This document shows positions 34,047 through 42,844 of a DNA stretch of 64,000 bases, piece after piece. A program made the translations under genes and the position numbers. The DNA comes from Caulobacter sp. Root343 (GTDB lineage: Bacteria; Pseudomonadota; Alphaproteobacteria; Caulobacterales; Caulobacteraceae), in the NCBI RefSeq assembly GCF_001425745.1, contig NZ_LMDF01000001.1, positions 415,154 to 479,153 of the forward strand. Direction: 5' to 3'. The notes under the pieces were generated by a model that was not told the DNA's origin, did no database searches, and saw only the letters and a list, made by a program, of their open reading frames with translations. How positions within the stretch are numbered: the stretch's first letter is position 1; each line of letters begins with the position of its first letter.

Positions 34047-35555
34047 ATGCCCCAGCGCCGGACTGTCCTTGTAGCTCCCGCCCCGTTGACGCTCGATCAC
34101 GGCGGGACCTTCGCCGGGTTCGGCGGCGATAGCGATCCGTTCGCCGCCGCCGTGCGGGCGACCGGCACGCCGATGATCATCACGAACCCGCGCCTGGCGG
34201 ACAATCCGCTGGTGTTCGTCAACGACGCCTTCTGTCAGCTCACCGGCTATGACCGCGAGGAGGTGATCGGGCGCAATTGCCGCTTCCTTCAGGGTCCCCA
34301 GTCCGACCCGGCGGTGGTCGACGCCATCCGCGCCGCCGTGAGGCAGGGACGGGCAATCGCCATCGACGTGCGCAACCATCGCAAGGACGGTTCGGTGTTC
34401 TGGAACCGCCTGCAGATGGCGCCGGTCCACGACGCCGGCGGTGACCTGAGCTATTTCATCGCCAGTCAGTTCGACGTCACCGCCGAGCTGCAAAGATTGG
34501 AAGACCTCGAACGCCACAACGCCGACCTGGCGACCGAGTCGGCGCGTCGGCTGCAGGCGCAGCGCGACAGCGAGCAGCGGCTTCGCTTCGCCACGGGCGC
34601 TGGCCGCATGGGCTTGTGGGACCTGGACCTGATCTCGGGCGAGCTGACGGCCTCGTCGGTGTTCCGGGAGAATTTCGGGCGACTGGCGGCCGAGGCGTTC
34701 GACCTGCCGGTGCTGCTGGACGCCGTCCATGCCGACGACCGCCGGCGTGTGCGGGAGGCGTTCAGGAACCCGGACGTCGATGGGGATTTCGCGATCGAGT
34801 TCCAGATCGTTCGGCCCGACACGGCCATCGGCTTCATCCAGATGCGCGCCGACATCACCCGAGGCGTCGATGGCGCGCCCTTGCGCCTGGTCGGAGTCTC
34901 CATGGACATCTCCGAACGCCTGAAGGCCAATGAAGAGAAGTCCTTGCTGCTCCGGGAGCTCGCGCACCGCATCAAGAACATGTTCGCGGTCGTCGACGGT
35001 GTGATCTCACTTTCCGCCAGGGCCGACGCGGCCGCCCGGCCGTTCGCCGACGCCCTGCGGACACGCCTGTTCGGCCTGGGCCGGGCGATGGCCTATGTGA
35101 CGCCGCCCGAGGCGGTGGGTGGCTCCGAGGTCGCGCCGCAGACCCTGCTGGTGCTCCTGCATGTCCTGCTGGAGCCCTATGGCGACCTGGACAGCCTCCA
35201 TCGGCGTGTGACGGTGTCGGGCGACGACGTTCGCATAGGCCGCGCCGCCACCACCTCGATGGCCTTGATCATCAATGAGCTGGCGACCAACGCCCTGAAA
35301 TACGGGGCCTTGGGTCACGCGGGCGGCACGGTCAGGATCGAGATGACCAAGGACGGGGACGACGTGGCTGTCGCGTGGTGCGAGCACGTCTCCCGTACCC
35401 TGGCCGTAACCGAGGTCGTCCAGGGCGGGGGCTTCGGCAGCATCCTTCTGGAAAACGCCGTCGTCCGGCAGCTTCGCGGACAGTGGTCACGCGAATGGAC
35501 GGCGACGGGATTGCAGACGAACCTGCGTTTCTCGCAAGCGCGCCTCGCACGCTGA
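34047..35555 (+). CDS. LOV-PAS blue-light HWE-family histidine kinase
   Basis: 502 aa. A LOV domain (about 33-140) carries the flavin-cysteinyl adduct motif GRNCRFLQG with Cys78. A second PAS (about 165-285, RFATGAGRMGLWDLDL and RLVGVSMDISER) follows. An HWE/HisKA_2 kinase has the phospho-acceptor ELAHRIKNMFAVV (His307), NELATNALKYGALG and the HWE-type WCEH then GFGSILLEN. Blue light should be the input. LovK of C. crescentus (about 370 aa) has one LOV domain; this protein has an extra PAS, so it may be a relative and not LovK itself. A receiver gene follows after 77 nt. Confidence 0.93.
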   Translation: MPQRRTVLVAPAPLTLDHGGTFAGFGGDSDPFAAAVRATGTPMIITNPRLADNPLVFVNDAFCQLTGYDREEVIGRNCRFLQGPQSDPAVVDAIRAAVRQGRAIAIDVRNHRKDGSVFWNRLQMAPVHDAGGDLSYFIASQFDVTAELQRLEDLERHNADLATESARRLQAQRDSEQRLRFATGAGRMGLWDLDLISGELTASSVFRENFGRLAAEAFDLPVLLDAVHADDRRRVREAFRNPDVDGDFAIEFQIVRPDTAIGFIQMRADITRGVDGAPLRLVGVSMDISERLKANEEKSLLLRELAHRIKNMFAVVDGVISLSARADAAARPFADALRTRLFGLGRAMAYVTPPEAVGGSEVAPQTLLVLLHVLLEPYGDLDSLHRRVTVSGDDVRIGRAATTSMALIINELATNALKYGALGHAGGTVRIEMTKDGDDVAVAWCEHVSRTLAVTEVVQGGGFGSILLENAVVRQLRGQWSREWTATGLQTNLRFSQARLAR

Positions 35556-35598
35556 AAAAAAGCAAGGCGCTGACCGCAATTGGTTAATCAAGTTAGGC

Positions 35599-35623
35599 GG
35601 AACCTGCGGGTGTCGCGGGTGTT
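35599..35623 (+). promoter_or_regulatory. Candidate SigT/EcfG (general stress) promoter
   Basis: GGAAC (35599-35603), 17 nt, GTT (35621-35623) matches the alphaproteobacterial EcfG-type form GGAAC-N16/17-(c)GTT except for the base before GTT. It lies 9 nt upstream of the receiver ATG, which would give a very short or leaderless transcript. Confidence 0.45.
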
Positions 35624-35632
35624 GAAACTATC

Positions 35633-36001
35633 ATGGAAAAGCTGGTGAATCGGACGACGATCCTGGTGGTCGACGATGAGCCGTTCATTCGCTGTGTCGC
35701 CGCCGACTGCCTTCGTGAGGCGGGCTACTTGATCCTGGAGGCGGACGACGGCGTCGAGGCGCTATCCTTCCTCGATGAAAATCCCGAGATCAGCGTGCTG
35801 TTCACGGACATCAACATGCCCGGCATGGACGGCTTCGCCCTGGCGGCGGAGGTCCGAGTCCGCCGGCCGCTGATGCGGGTGATCCTGACGTCGGGCCGTG
35901 AGCGGCCGACCGCCGAGCAGATGCCTGCTCGCGGCCACTTCATCGGCAAGCCCTATGCCGAGCATCAACTCCGGGATCTGATGGCCCTGGCCGCGGCCTG
36001 A
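35633..36001 (+). CDS. Single-domain response regulator (LovR-like)
   Basis: 122 aa, receiver domain only. Acidic pocket D14-D15 in LVVDDEPFIR, phospho-acceptor D59 in LFTDINMPGMDG, Ser87 in ILTSGRE and Lys106 in FIGKPY. With no output domain it would act by protein interaction or as a phosphate sink. Its place after an HWE/LOV kinase parallels lovK-lovR of C. crescentus, where LovR dampens the SigT general stress pathway. The candidate SigT promoter ahead of it supports this reading (inference). Confidence 0.92.
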   Translation: MEKLVNRTTILVVDDEPFIRCVAADCLREAGYLILEADDGVEALSFLDENPEISVLFTDINMPGMDGFALAAEVRVRRPLMRVILTSGRERPTAEQMPARGHFIGKPYAEHQLRDLMALAAA

Positions 36002-36005
36002 CGCC

Positions 36006-37232
36006 TCACCCCTTCGGCGTCACCTTGATCAGCTTGCCGTCGTCCTCGTCGGTCAGGACGTAGATCGCGCCGTCCGGGCCGACCGTGACGTCGCGGACGC
36101 GGCCGCCGATGTCGGTGAACAGGCGCTCCTCGCCGACCACCTTGCCGTCCTTCAGGACCAGGCGGTCTACGTGCTGCTCCTTCATCGAGCCGATCAGCAG
36201 GCTGCCCTTCAGGGCGGGGAACAGGCTTGCCTCATAGAAGGCCATGCCCGAAGGGGCGATCACCGGATCCCAGTAATAGACCGGCTGTTCCAGCCCATCC
36301 TTCTGGGTGATCCCGTCGCCGATCGGCTTGCCGGAATATTCCTCGCCATAGGCGATGGCCGCCCAGCCGTAGTTCTTGCCGGGCTCGGGATGGTTCAGCT
36401 CGTCGCCGCCCTTGGCGCCGTGCTCGACGGTCCACAGCTTGCCGCTGGGATCGAGCGCGGCGGCCTGGATGTTGCGGTGGCCCAGCGACCAGATCTCGGG
36501 CTTGGCGCCGGCCGTCTTGACGAACGGGTTGTCGGACGGGATCGAGCCGTCGGCGTTGACGCGGATCACCTTGCCCAGGGTGGCGTCCAGGTGCTGGGCC
36601 TGAACGCGGCCTTCCTGGATCGAGCGCTCGCCGGTGGTGATGAACAGCTTGCCGTCGGGGGCGAAGACCAGGCGGCCGCCGAAGTGCAGGGCGCTGTCCA
36701 TCTTCGGCGCTTGGCGCCAGATGACCTGGACGTTTTCGAGTTTGGGCGCGGCGCCGAGCACCAGCTTGCCGCGCGCGACGGCGGTGCCGTTCACGCCGCC
36801 TTCGGCTTCCGCGTAACTCCAATAGACGAGGCCGTTGCTGGCGTAGGCGGGGTCAAGGGCCACGTCGAGCAGGCCGCCTTGGCCCTCGGCGTACACGGCC
36901 GGCAGGCCGGCGACAGCGGGCGACAGCTTGCCGTCCTTGCCGAAGACCCGCAGGCGTCCGGCGCGCTCGGTCAGCAGGATCTCGCCCGACGGCAGGAAGG
37001 TCATGCCCCAGGGGTGGTCGAGGCCGCTGGCCAGGGTCGCGTACTGGCCCATGACGCCCGAGTTCAGGCCCGGCGCCCGGGTCTGGCCGGCGAAGGCGGG
37101 CTTCTGCTCGGGAGCGTTGGGCGGGCGGGTCTCGACCGGAGGACCCACCTGTCCCGGCTGGGCGGGAGCGGGGCCACAGGCGGCGAGGGCGACGGCGAGG
37201 GCGGCGGAGGCGGTAAGCAGGGAGGCGCGCAT
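36006..37232 (-). CDS. PQQ-dependent aldose sugar dehydrogenase lipoprotein (Asd/YliI family)
   Basis: 408 aa. The N-terminus is a lipoprotein signal with lipobox LAAC (Cys19), so the mature protein is lipid-anchored in the periplasm. The six-bladed beta-propeller of the glucose/sorbosone dehydrogenase family shows [60 protein letters not shown] and [11 protein letters not shown]. It likely oxidises aldoses to lactones, passing electrons to PQQ. The stop is 4 nt from the converging receiver gene stop. Confidence 0.9.
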   Translation of the reverse strand: MRASLLTASAALAVALAACGPAPAQPGQVGPPVETRPPNAPEQKPAFAGQTRAPGLNSGVMGQYATLASGLDHPWGMTFLPSGEILLTERAGRLRVFGKDGKLSPAVAGLPAVYAEGQGGLLDVALDPAYASNGLVYWSYAEAEGGVNGTAVARGKLVLGAAPKLENVQVIWRQAPKMDSALHFGGRLVFAPDGKLFITTGERSIQEGRVQAQHLDATLGKVIRVNADGSIPSDNPFVKTAGAKPEIWSLGHRNIQAAALDPSGKLWTVEHGAKGGDELNHPEPGKNYGWAAIAYGEEYSGKPIGDGITQKDGLEQPVYYWDPVIAPSGMAFYEASLFPALKGSLLIGSMKEQHVDRLVLKDGKVVGEERLFTDIGGRVRDVTVGPDGAIYVLTDEDDGKLIKVTPKG

Positions 37233-37284
37233 GGGCGGGAGGTTAAGCCGGTTTTCGAGACGCGGGCTACCCGGATTTGGAAGG

Positions 37285-38328
37285 CTAAACCGTCAGCTCC
37301 CGCCGCGCCTCCGAAGCCCTCCGGGCCAGTTCCAGCAGGTCCATCACCCGCAAACCCTCCTCGACCGGTACGGGTGAGGGCGCGCCGTGCAGGGTCGCCT
37401 CGCGCACGCCGGCGTAGAAGGCCCGGTAGTCGGCCGGTTCGGGCGAGACGTCGGCGTGGACCTGGGCGTCGTTCTCGACCGTGGTCAGCACGCCATGGCG
37501 GCTGTCGCGGCCCCAGCCGGGCGCGCCGGGGACCATGCCGGCCTTCAGCTGGGCCTCCTGCGGGTCGAGGCCGTGCTTGACGAAGCTGCCGCCGGTTCCG
37601 TGGACGGCCAGGCGCAGGTCCGAGGCGGCGGTCAGCAGGCTGCCGTGCAGGATCACCCGCAGGGTCGGATAGCGCAGCACGACGTGGAAGTAGTCGTCGG
37701 CCCCGGCGCCCGGACGCTGGACGCCGATGTCGGCGGTCACGGCCAAGGGCTCGCCGAACAGCACCAGCGCCTGGTCCAGCAGGTGAGGCCCCAGGTCCAT
37801 CCAGGCGCCGGCGCCCGGTCCGGCCCGCTCGCGCCAGCGGTCGCGGACCACGGGGCGGAAGCGGTCGAAATGGCTCTCGAACTGGACGACCTCGCCCAGG
37901 GTCCCGTCGGCGATCAGGCGCTTCACGGTCAGGAAGTCGCTGTCCCAGCGGCGGTTGTGGAACACCGTCAGCAGCTTGCCCGCTGCCCGCGCCGTCTCGG
38001 CCATGGTCCGGGCCTCGGCGGCGCTGAGCGCGAAGGGCTTGTCGACCACGACGTGCTTGCCGGCGTTCAGCGCCGCGATCGCCTGGGGGGCGTGCAGGGC
38101 GTTGGGCGTGGCGATGACCACCAGGTCGATCGCGGGATCGGCCAGGGCTTCGGCCAGATCCGGGGCGACGCGGGCGTCGGGCAGGTCGGCGGCGACCTTG
38201 GCCGGGTCGCTGGACACCACGGCGCGCAGGGTCAGGCCCGGCGTCGCGACGATCAGCGGCGCGTGGAACGTCTTGCCGACATAGCCGTAGCCGACGAGGG
38301 CGACCTTGAGCGGGGAGGAGGCGGGCAT
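37285..38328 (-). CDS. Gfo/Idh/MocA-family oxidoreductase
   Basis: 347 aa. The N-terminal Rossmann fold is [18 protein letters not shown], followed by [13 protein letters not shown] and the dinucleotide-side VVDKPFALS (usually EKP, here DKP). The C-terminal domain includes [15 protein letters not shown] and [13 protein letters not shown]. It probably oxidises or reduces a sugar or inositol-like substrate with NAD(P). It lies 52 nt upstream of the PQQ sugar dehydrogenase on the same strand, so both may belong to one sugar-oxidising unit. Substrate not determinable. Confidence 0.9.
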   Translation of the reverse strand: MPASSPLKVALVGYGYVGKTFHAPLIVATPGLTLRAVVSSDPAKVAADLPDARVAPDLAEALADPAIDLVVIATPNALHAPQAIAALNAGKHVVVDKPFALSAAEARTMAETARAAGKLLTVFHNRRWDSDFLTVKRLIADGTLGEVVQFESHFDRFRPVVRDRWRERAGPGAGAWMDLGPHLLDQALVLFGEPLAVTADIGVQRPGAGADDYFHVVLRYPTLRVILHGSLLTAASDLRLAVHGTGGSFVKHGLDPQEAQLKAGMVPGAPGWGRDSRHGVLTTVENDAQVHADVSPEPADYRAFYAGVREATLHGAPSPVPVEEGLRVMDLLELARRASEARRELTV

Positions 38329-38344
38329 GGTCGCGTTCTAAACG

Positions 38345-38375
38345 AAAAAGGCCGGGGATTTCTCCCCGGCCTTTC
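38345..38375 (-). terminator. Intrinsic terminator after the exuT-like gene
   Basis: On the minus strand: AAAGGCCGGGG, loop agaaat, CCCCGGCCTTT, then TTCG. It is an 11-bp stem in the 76-nt gap between the transporter stop and the oxidoreductase start. Confidence 0.85.
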
Positions 38376-38404
38376 CGTGTCTCACGAAAGTGATCCTGTT
38401 GGCC

Positions 38405-39679
38405 CTAGAGCTTGGCGGGCTCCATCTTGGGCGAGAGCAGGTGGATGACGATCAGCGCGATCAGATAGGCCGAACCGGCGACGACGAAGATCGGGGTGTA
38501 GGTGCCGATGCTGTCGAGGACCTTGCCGATGTACTTCGAGAAGGCCATGCCGCCGAGCGCGCCCAGCATCCCGCCGATGCCCACCACCGAGCCGACGGCG
38601 GCGCGCGGGAACACGTCCGAGGGCAGGGTGTAGAGGTTGGCCGAGAAGCCCTGGTGGGCCGCCGTGGCGACGCCGATGATCAGCACGGCCACCCAGACGC
38701 TGTCGGCCTTGGCGGCGAACATCACGGGCACGGCCAGCAGGGCGCAGATCAGCATGGTGGTCTTGCGGGCGTTGTTGATGCTCCAGCCCTTCTTCATCAG
38801 GTTGGAGGACAGCCAGCCGCCGGCGACCGAACCGACGTCCGACAGCAGGTAGATGGCGATCAGCGGCGGACCGAAGGTCTTCAGGTCCAGGCCGTAGCGC
38901 TTGCCCAGGAAGTCGGGCAGCCAGAACAGGAACATCCACCAGATCGGATCGATCAGGAACTTGCCCAGGGCGAAGGCCCAGGTTTCGCGCTTGGTCAGCA
39001 GCTTGGACCAGCCGATCTTCTCGACCGGGTCGGCCGGATCCTGCTCGATATAGGCCAGCTCGGCGGCCGAGACGCGCTTCTGCTCGCGCGGGCGGCGATA
39101 GACCAGCAGCCAGATCGGCAGCCAGACCAGGCCGGCGACGCCAGTGACGATGAAGGCCATCTGCCAGCCGAAGGCCAGCACGATGCCGGGCACGACCAGG
39201 GGGGTGACGATGGCGCCGATGTTGGTGCCGGCGTTGAACAGGCCGGTGGCGAAGGCGCGTTCCTTCTTGGGGAACCACTCGGCCACGGCCTTGATGCCGC
39301 CCGGGAAGCCGCCGGCCTCGCCGACGCCCAGGCCCATGCGGGCGAAGGCGAAGCCGCCGAAGCCCCGCGCGGCGGCGTGGGCGATGTGCGCCACTTGCCA
39401 GATGAAGAAGGCGATGCCGAAGCCCCAGCGGGCCCCGATCTTGTCCATGATCCGGCCCCAGGCCATGTAGGCCACGGCGTAGGCCAGCTGAAAGTAGAAG
39501 ACGAGATCCGCGTAATGCGTTTCGTCCCAGCCGAATTCCTTCGACAGGTCCGCCTTCAGAAGCCCGATCGTCTGACGATCGACATAGTTGATGACCATCG
39601 CCGCGAACAGCAGCGTGACGATCACCCACCGATACCGCCCGATCTTCTCGGACGGGGTGGGCGTCTGCGAAACGTCCAT
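38405..39679 (-). CDS. exuT: Hexuronate-type MFS transporter (ExuT-like, ACS family)
   Basis: 424 aa from ATG 39679, supported by aaggaagg about 8 nt upstream; the longer frame to 39727 is less likely. Twelve membrane segments. MFS anion:cation symporter landmarks are VINYVDRQTIGLLKADL, RMGLGVGEAGGFPGGIK and EWFPKKERAFATGLFNAGTN, as in ExuT/GudP. It likely brings galacturonate or glucuronate into the cell for the uxaC pathway. It follows the hydratase gene (142-nt gap, same strand), and the UxuR-like operator O5 lies before that gene. Confidence 0.88.
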   Translation of the reverse strand: MDVSQTPTPSEKIGRYRWVIVTLLFAAMVINYVDRQTIGLLKADLSKEFGWDETHYADLVFYFQLAYAVAYMAWGRIMDKIGARWGFGIAFFIWQVAHIAHAAARGFGGFAFARMGLGVGEAGGFPGGIKAVAEWFPKKERAFATGLFNAGTNIGAIVTPLVVPGIVLAFGWQMAFIVTGVAGLVWLPIWLLVYRRPREQKRVSAAELAYIEQDPADPVEKIGWSKLLTKRETWAFALGKFLIDPIWWMFLFWLPDFLGKRYGLDLKTFGPPLIAIYLLSDVGSVAGGWLSSNLMKKGWSINNARKTTMLICALLAVPVMFAAKADSVWVAVLIIGVATAAHQGFSANLYTLPSDVFPRAAVGSVVGIGGMLGALGGMAFSKYIGKVLDSIGTYTPIFVVAGSAYLIALIVIHLLSPKMEPAKL

Positions 39680-39820
39680 GGGCACGCCTTCCTTCCCCGA
39701 GAGCTCGCGCCCCTCCGGATTTTTCATCCGAATGAGGCGGCGACCGCTCCAATCAACAATGTTTAGAGCATGACCCCCGGCGAAACCGCCATACGATTTC
39801 GGGCGCCGCGCTCGCGTTCG

Positions 39821-40642
39821 TTATTTCGCCGGCACGGCGACGCAGTCCACGGTTCCGTACGGGCCGAAACTGATGTGGGCGACGTCGCCGGCGGCCACGT
39901 CGTGAATGCCCGTGGTCGCGCCGGTGGTGACGATCATGCCCTTCTTCAGCGGCTTGCCCCGCGCGGCCACGGTTCCCAGCAGGAAAGCCAGGGCGGCCAG
40001 CGGAGAGCCCGGAATGGTCGCGGCTGTCGCCGTGCCCACCGACTTGCCGTTGATGATGGTCTCGACCGGCATATCCTCCCAGGCGACGTCGCGCCAGTTG
40101 GAAATGGCCTGACCAATGATCTGACCATCGTTGTTGCCGAAGTCGGACGCCACGACGGTGGGGCCCAGGGCGTTGATGGTCTTCAGCGGGCTGCCCGCGA
40201 TCTCGACGCCGACCAGCAGTTCGCCCACGTATTCGGCGGCTTCCTCGGCGGTCCATTCGGTCTTGTCGGCCGGGGCGTCCTTGCCCAGGCGGACGATGAA
40301 TTCGGCCTCGACGGCGCAGAAGCCGCCGTCGATGGCGCGGAACGTGTTGGGCTCACCGGTCGAGGCTTGCTGGACCTTGGACTTGAAGATGCAGCCGGCC
40401 AGCCGCTCGGCGCCGAGGCGCTCGCGATGCTGCGGCGGCACCAGGCCGACCTTCCAGCCGACCAGCTCGTCGGGCCATAGATCGATGGCGATATCCTGCA
40501 CCGCATAGCCCTCGGCCATGCTCGAGGGAATCACCCCGCCCGGATAGCCGGGGACGCTGACGCCCGCTTGACGAGCCTTGACGAACTGGGGGGCGATGGC
40601 CGCGGGGGTGAAAACCTCGCTGTCGGCCTCAGAAACGGTCAC
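39821..40642 (-). CDS. 2-keto-4-pentenoate hydratase-like protein (FAH superfamily)
   Basis: 273 aa from GTG at 40642, preceded by the strong Shine-Dalgarno gagggagga; the open frame continues upstream but loses family character. Metal-site motif CAVEAEFIVRLG, then GELLVGVEIAGS, TVVASDFGNNDGQIIG and ATTGIHDVAAGD as in MhpD/4-oxalocrotonate decarboxylase relatives. These enzymes hydrate or decarboxylate 2-keto-4-enoic acids. The partner is a uronate transporter and the promoter carries a UxuR-like operator, so it may process a uronate-derived 2-keto-3-deoxy acid (inference). It is not an aromatic-pathway cluster. Confidence 0.85.
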   Translation of the reverse strand: MTVSEADSEVFTPAAIAPQFVKARQAGVSVPGYPGGVIPSSMAEGYAVQDIAIDLWPDELVGWKVGLVPPQHRERLGAERLAGCIFKSKVQQASTGEPNTFRAIDGGFCAVEAEFIVRLGKDAPADKTEWTAEEAAEYVGELLVGVEIAGSPLKTINALGPTVVASDFGNNDGQIIGQAISNWRDVAWEDMPVETIINGKSVGTATAATIPGSPLAALAFLLGTVAARGKPLKKGMIVTTGATTGIHDVAAGDVAHISFGPYGTVDCVAVPAK

Positions 40643-40704
40643 GCCGTAGATCCTCCCTCGATTTCGGCACGGGTCCCGCTTGGCGGGTGTTGTCACGTCT
40701 CTAG

Positions 40705-40719
40705 TGGAAACCGGTGTCA
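40705..40719. promoter_or_regulatory. UxuR-like operator O5 (hydratase-exuT)
   Basis: TGGAAACCGGTGTCA; on the minus strand TGACACCGGTTTCCA, differing from O2 by one inserted/substituted position. It lies 63 nt before the hydratase GTG, matching the spacing seen at uxaC. Confidence 0.7.
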
Positions 40720-40821
40720 TTGACAATGCGGCCGTGAACCGCGCCGCTTCGGGGCGACCGATCCGTGGTGACGGCCGGATGACTTGACACCCGTAATAGC
40801 GGGTATAGCGTCCCCCAAGAA

Positions 40822-40833
40822 TTACGGATGTAA
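40822..40833. promoter_or_regulatory. Dyad upstream of the BlaI-type repressor
   Basis: TTAC-ggat-GTAA is a perfect 4+4 dyad located 5 nt before the ATG at 40839. A second dyad ACCCG-taatag-CGGGT lies at 40789-40804, overlapping a TTGACA at 40784-40789. Either could be the autorepression site. Confidence 0.45.
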
Positions 40834-40838
40834 GCGTC

Positions 40839-41207
40839 ATGCACATCACCGCCGCGGAAGCCCATGTCATGGAAGCGCTCTGGCGCCGCCAGCCGATGTC
40901 GGCCGACGACCTGGTCGCCGAGGTAGGGGCCTCGCAGGCCTGGGGCGAGGCCACGGTCAAGACGCTGATCAACCGCCTCCTGAAGAAGAAGGCGATCAAG
41001 TCCGAGCGCGCCGACGGCAAGCACGGCTATCGGCCGCTGATCGACCGCAGCGCCTATGTGCTGTCCGAGAGCCAGGGCCTGCTCGACCGCCTGTTCGAGG
41101 GTCAGCTGGCGCCGCTGATCAGCCACTTCGCCCAACACCGTCCGCTGAAGGCCGACGAGGTGGAGCGGCTGAAGAAGCTGATCGACGAGATGGGCGAGGG
41201 CCGCTGA
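40839..41207 (+). CDS. BlaI/MecI/CopY-family transcriptional repressor
   Basis: 122 aa winged-helix repressor: ITAAEAHVMEALWRRQPMS, ATVKTLINRLLKKKAIKSERADGKHGYRPL, then a C-terminal dimerization helix region DRLFEGQLAPLISHF. Family members repress beta-lactamase or copper genes and are inactivated by a BlaR1/MecR1 protease or by metal. No BlaR1-like gene or beta-lactamase follows; the next element is a repeat. The target is probably elsewhere and/or itself. Confidence 0.92.
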   Translation: MHITAAEAHVMEALWRRQPMSADDLVAEVGASQAWGEATVKTLINRLLKKKAIKSERADGKHGYRPLIDRSAYVLSESQGLLDRLFEGQLAPLISHFAQHRPLKADEVERLKKLIDEMGEGR

Positions 41208-41220
41208 GGGGGATGTTATC

Positions 41221-41346
41221 CCTCTCCCCTCGCGGGAGAGGGTGGCCCGAAGGGTCGGGTGAGGGGTCGCGCCGCCCTATCGGACAGGCCTTTCAACCCC
41301 TCATCCGTCAGCTTCGCTGACACCTTCTCCCGCAAGGGGAGAAGGG
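41221..41346. repeat. Palindromic intergenic repeat family B, copy 2
   Basis: Left part cctctcccctcgcgggagag then ggtggcccgaagggtcgggtgaggggtcg; right part cccctcatccgtcag then ccttctcccgcaaggggaga. Same order of blocks as copy 1 at 23983-24132. It sits between the converging blaI-like gene and otsA. Confidence 0.8.
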
Positions 41347-41353
41347 AGTTTCC

Positions 41354-42844
41354 CTAAGCCCGCATCGCCTTCGCTTCGGGACCCTGGGTCCGCAGGGCCT
41401 TGGCCGCCACGTCCAGCGAGCGCACGGGCGGCGGCTTGATTTCCGCGTCGTCCTCGCCGGGACCCGGCCGCGCGCGCAGGGCCGCCACGAAGTTGTCGCG
41501 CCAGGCGGTGACGTCCTCGCGCTCGACATTGTCGAACAAGGCCTCCCAGCGCCGCTTGCGCTCCTTCAGGCCCATCGACAGGGCCCGCTCGAGGGCGTCG
41601 GAGATTTCCTCGGGACTGTTGGGATTGATGATCAGGGCGTCGCGCATCTGCCGCGCCGCGCCGGCGAAGCGGGAGAGGATCAGCACGCCCGGATCTTCCG
41701 GGTCCTGGGCCGCGACATATTCCTTGGCCACCAGGTTCATGCCGTCGCGCAGCGGCGTGACCAGGGCGGCCTTGGCGGCCCGGTAGATCCCGGCCAGCTC
41801 GTCGCGCCGGTAGGAGCGATTGACGTAGCGGATCGGGGTGAAGTCCATCTCGGCATAGGCGCCGTTTATGCGGCCGATCAGGCCGTCCAGCCGTCCGCGC
41901 AGGTCCTGGTAGGCCTCGACCTCGTCACGTGACAGCGGCGCGATCTGCAGCAGCATCACCTTGCTGCGCAGGTCGGGATGGTCGTGCAGGAACCGCTCGA
42001 AGCCGACCAGCCGCTCTTCCAGCCCTTTTGAATAGTCGAGGCGGTCGACGCCGACGATCATCTTGCGGAAGACGCTGTGGGCCATCATCCGGTCGTAGAC
42101 CTTGCGGGCGGTCTCGCCCTGGACGATCTCGGCGAAGTCCTTGGCGTCGACGCCGATCGGGAAGGCGGCCGCCTGGGTGCGCTGGCCGAACGCGACCAGC
42201 TCGCCGCGATCGTTCTTGGAGCCGTGCACTTCCGAGAACACGTAGCCTTCGAAGGCCTGCAGCGACTCCTCGGTCTGGAAGCCGATCAGGTCGTAGTGGA
42301 ACAGGGCCTCCACCAGCGCCCGGTGGCGGGGCAGGGTGGTGACCAGCTGGTGGGCCGGCCAGGGGATGTGCAGGAAGAAGCCGATCCGGTTGGTCACGCC
42401 CATCCGCCGCAGCTCGCGGGCGACCGGGATCAGGTGGTAGTCGTGGACCCAGACGATGTCGTCGGGCTCGATCAGCGGCAGCAGGGTCTCGGCGAAGCGC
42501 TTGTTGACCCGGTCATAGCCCTCGCCGAACGAGCGGTCGTAGGCGGTCAGGTCGACGCGGTAGTGGAACAGCGGCCACAGCGTCTTGTTGGCGTAGCCGT
42601 TGTAGTACTCCTGGTAGTCGGTCTCCTCGAGGTCGACGGTGGCGACCGTCACGCCCTCGATCCGTTGCATGTTCAGCTGGCCGGTGAATTCCGGAATGGT
42701 CTTGCCGCTCCAGCCGAACCAGATGCCGGAGTATTCGCGCAGGGCCGCGGCCAGGGCCATGGCCAGGCCCCCGACGCTGCCTTCGCCGCCCTCGGCCGGG
42801 TTCGGCGGATTGACGCGGTTGGATACGACGATCAGCCGGCTCAT
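41354..42844 (-). CDS. otsA: Trehalose-6-phosphate synthase
   Basis: GT20 glycosyltransferase joining UDP-glucose (or another NDP-glucose) and glucose 6-phosphate, 496 aa. Start ATG at 42844 begins MSRLIVVSNRVN. Other motifs are the N-loop GGLAMAL, VWVHDYHLIPVARELR, GFFLHIPWPA, VDRLDYSKGLEERL and PLRDGMNLVAKEYVA. The last ~40 residues (GPGEDDAEIKPPPVRSLD) are a polar tail beyond the catalytic domain. It overlaps the otsB stop by 4 nt (ATGA), so the two are translationally coupled. Confidence 0.97.
   Translation of the reverse strand: MSRLIVVSNRVNPPNPAEGGEGSVGGLAMALAAALREYSGIWFGWSGKTIPEFTGQLNMQRIEGVTVATVDLEETDYQEYYNGYANKTLWPLFHYRVDLTAYDRSFGEGYDRVNKRFAETLLPLIEPDDIVWVHDYHLIPVARELRRMGVTNRIGFFLHIPWPAHQLVTTLPRHRALVEALFHYDLIGFQTEESLQAFEGYVFSEVHGSKNDRGELVAFGQRTQAAAFPIGVDAKDFAEIVQGETARKVYDRMMAHSVFRKMIVGVDRLDYSKGLEERLVGFERFLHDHPDLRSKVMLLQIAPLSRDEVEAYQDLRGRLDGLIGRINGAYAEMDFTPIRYVNRSYRRDELAGIYRAAKAALVTPLRDGMNLVAKEYVAAQDPEDPGVLILSRFAGAARQMRDALIINPNSPEEISDALERALSMGLKERKRRWEALFDNVEREDVTAWRDNFVAALRARPGPGEDDAEIKPPPVRSLDVAAKALRTQGPEAKAMRA

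Noticed and set aside
35581..35599. CtrA site before the receiver gene (ttaa...ttag)
   Set aside because: The half-sites are 5 nt apart, not the 7 nt of TTAA-N7-TTAA.
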